NCBI RefSeq assembly: GCF_003478445.1
Contig: NZ_QUET01000056.1
Coordinates: 1-5,627, forward strand
Source of the DNA: Roseburia sp. AM59-24XD
GTDB taxonomy: Bacteria > Bacillota > Clostridia > Lachnospirales > Lachnospiraceae
Reading direction: 5' to 3'
Length of the DNA: 5,627 nt
Positions within the stretch are counted from its first letter, which is position 1. Each line of letters begins with the position of its first letter. Under the pieces are notes generated by a model. It was not told where the DNA came from. It did not search any database and saw nothing but the letters and a program-made list of their open reading frames with translations. The position numbers were made by a program, and so were the translations under genes. Shown here piece by piece: positions 5,529 through 5,627 of this stretch.

Positions 5529-5553
5529 CCGCTGCGTGGTGCAGTGGTAGCGG
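5529..5553. other. Small hairpin in the fold-back arm
   Basis: CCGCT (5529-5533) pairs with AGCGG (5549-5553), with an alternative inner pairing CTGC/GCAG. It falls in the extra ~16 bases that distinguish this arm from its partner. Function unknown; it may only reflect a structured repeat. Confidence 0.35.
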
Positions 5554-5573
5554 GAGCGTGCCGTCCGAAATAG

Positions 5574-5596
5574 CTGAGCCCACCTATGGGGCTCAG
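5574..5596. other. Strong GC-rich hairpin in the fold-back arm
   Basis: CTGAGCCC (5574-5581) pairs perfectly with GGGCTCAG (5589-5596) around a 7-base loop. No T-run follows on either strand, so it is not a standard intrinsic terminator. The partner arm at the matching place (5419-5439) keeps GCCCC and AGGTGGG but not the full stem, so the hairpin is specific to this arm. Role unknown. Confidence 0.5.
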
Positions 5597-5627
5597 TCGT
5601 GCGGATGCGTATTTATCAAAGCATTGC

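Larger units (their letters stand above)
5519..5627 (-). repeat. Diverged inverted relative of the repeat's outer part (fold-back arm)
   Basis: Read on the minus strand, 5610-5558 aligns with plus-strand 5403-5455: both are 53 bases, with identical ends (ACGCATCC and GGCAC) and 34 of 53 matches without gaps, more if one small gap is allowed around AGGTGGG. Similarity resumes toward the centre, where CGGTACTTACG (plus, from 5467) matches CGGTACATAACG (minus, from 5531), with about 16 extra bases in this arm. The two arms therefore face each other around roughly position 5500. They could be one large fold-back element cut by the window edge, or two family members placed tail to tail. Confidence 0.7.

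Noticed and set aside
5347..5550. 67-codon open frame on the plus strand inside the right repeat
   Set aside because: It starts at TTG without a ribosome binding site and runs out of the shared repeat into unrelated-looking codons. Kept as a finding about the repeat and not annotated as a gene.
5526..5600. tRNA gene, suggested by GGTGCAGTGGTAGC resembling a D-arm
   Set aside because: No T-arm (GGTTCGAATCC-like) sequence, no acceptor stem and no proper anticodon arm; the similarity is local.

Overview
The window looks like DNA from a gut-type Lachnospiraceae (Clostridia, Bacillota). Three things suggest this: low-to-mid GC with strong AGGAG-type ribosome binding sites, a stand-alone AICAR transformylase paired with a PurO-type IMP cyclohydrolase, and a BlaI/BlaR1-type regulator pair. 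The family assignment is inference from gene style; nothing here fixes the species.

All five convincing genes lie on the minus strand, so they read from right to left. A consensus promoter with two operator-like dyads (about 5164-5217) drives a GTG-started BlaI/MecI-family repressor (4739-5140). A BlaR1-like M56 metallopeptidase sensor follows 10 bp downstream (3028-4728). Its C-terminal extracellular part is not a penicillin-binding domain and looks like a small NTF2-like domain. Next comes a short intergenic leader (2845-2986) with its own promoter, an RNA that matches the ZTP (pfl) riboswitch, and an intrinsic terminator that overlaps the aptamer's 3' half. Behind the switch are purO-type IMP cyclohydrolase (2084-2797), stand-alone AICAR formyltransferase purH (890-2065) and an unrecognised 158-residue acidic soluble protein (328-804). 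A terminator hairpin at 282-309 closes the operon.

The purine module is self-consistent. ZMP/ZTP builds up when 10-formyl-tetrahydrofolate is short. The riboswitch should sense it and relieve termination, which raises the two enzymes that convert ZMP (AICAR) to FAICAR and then to IMP. Upstream, the BlaI/BlaR1 pair forms a separate, autoregulated signal-transduction unit responding to an unknown envelope signal.

The gene block is bracketed by two copies of one repeat in inverted orientation: 1-260 and 5224-5483, 256 of 260 positions identical. The right copy continues into a diverged, inverted relative of its own inner part (about 5519-5627), so the right flank folds back on itself like a large imperfect palindrome. 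Both window ends fall in this repeat material, which is what one expects if the window is a contig broken at a multi-copy element. The repeat family is the least explained part of the window. Its two arms share a nucleotide pattern and also a recurring peptide-like pattern (D-K ... S-P-x-G-G ... A-P-A).
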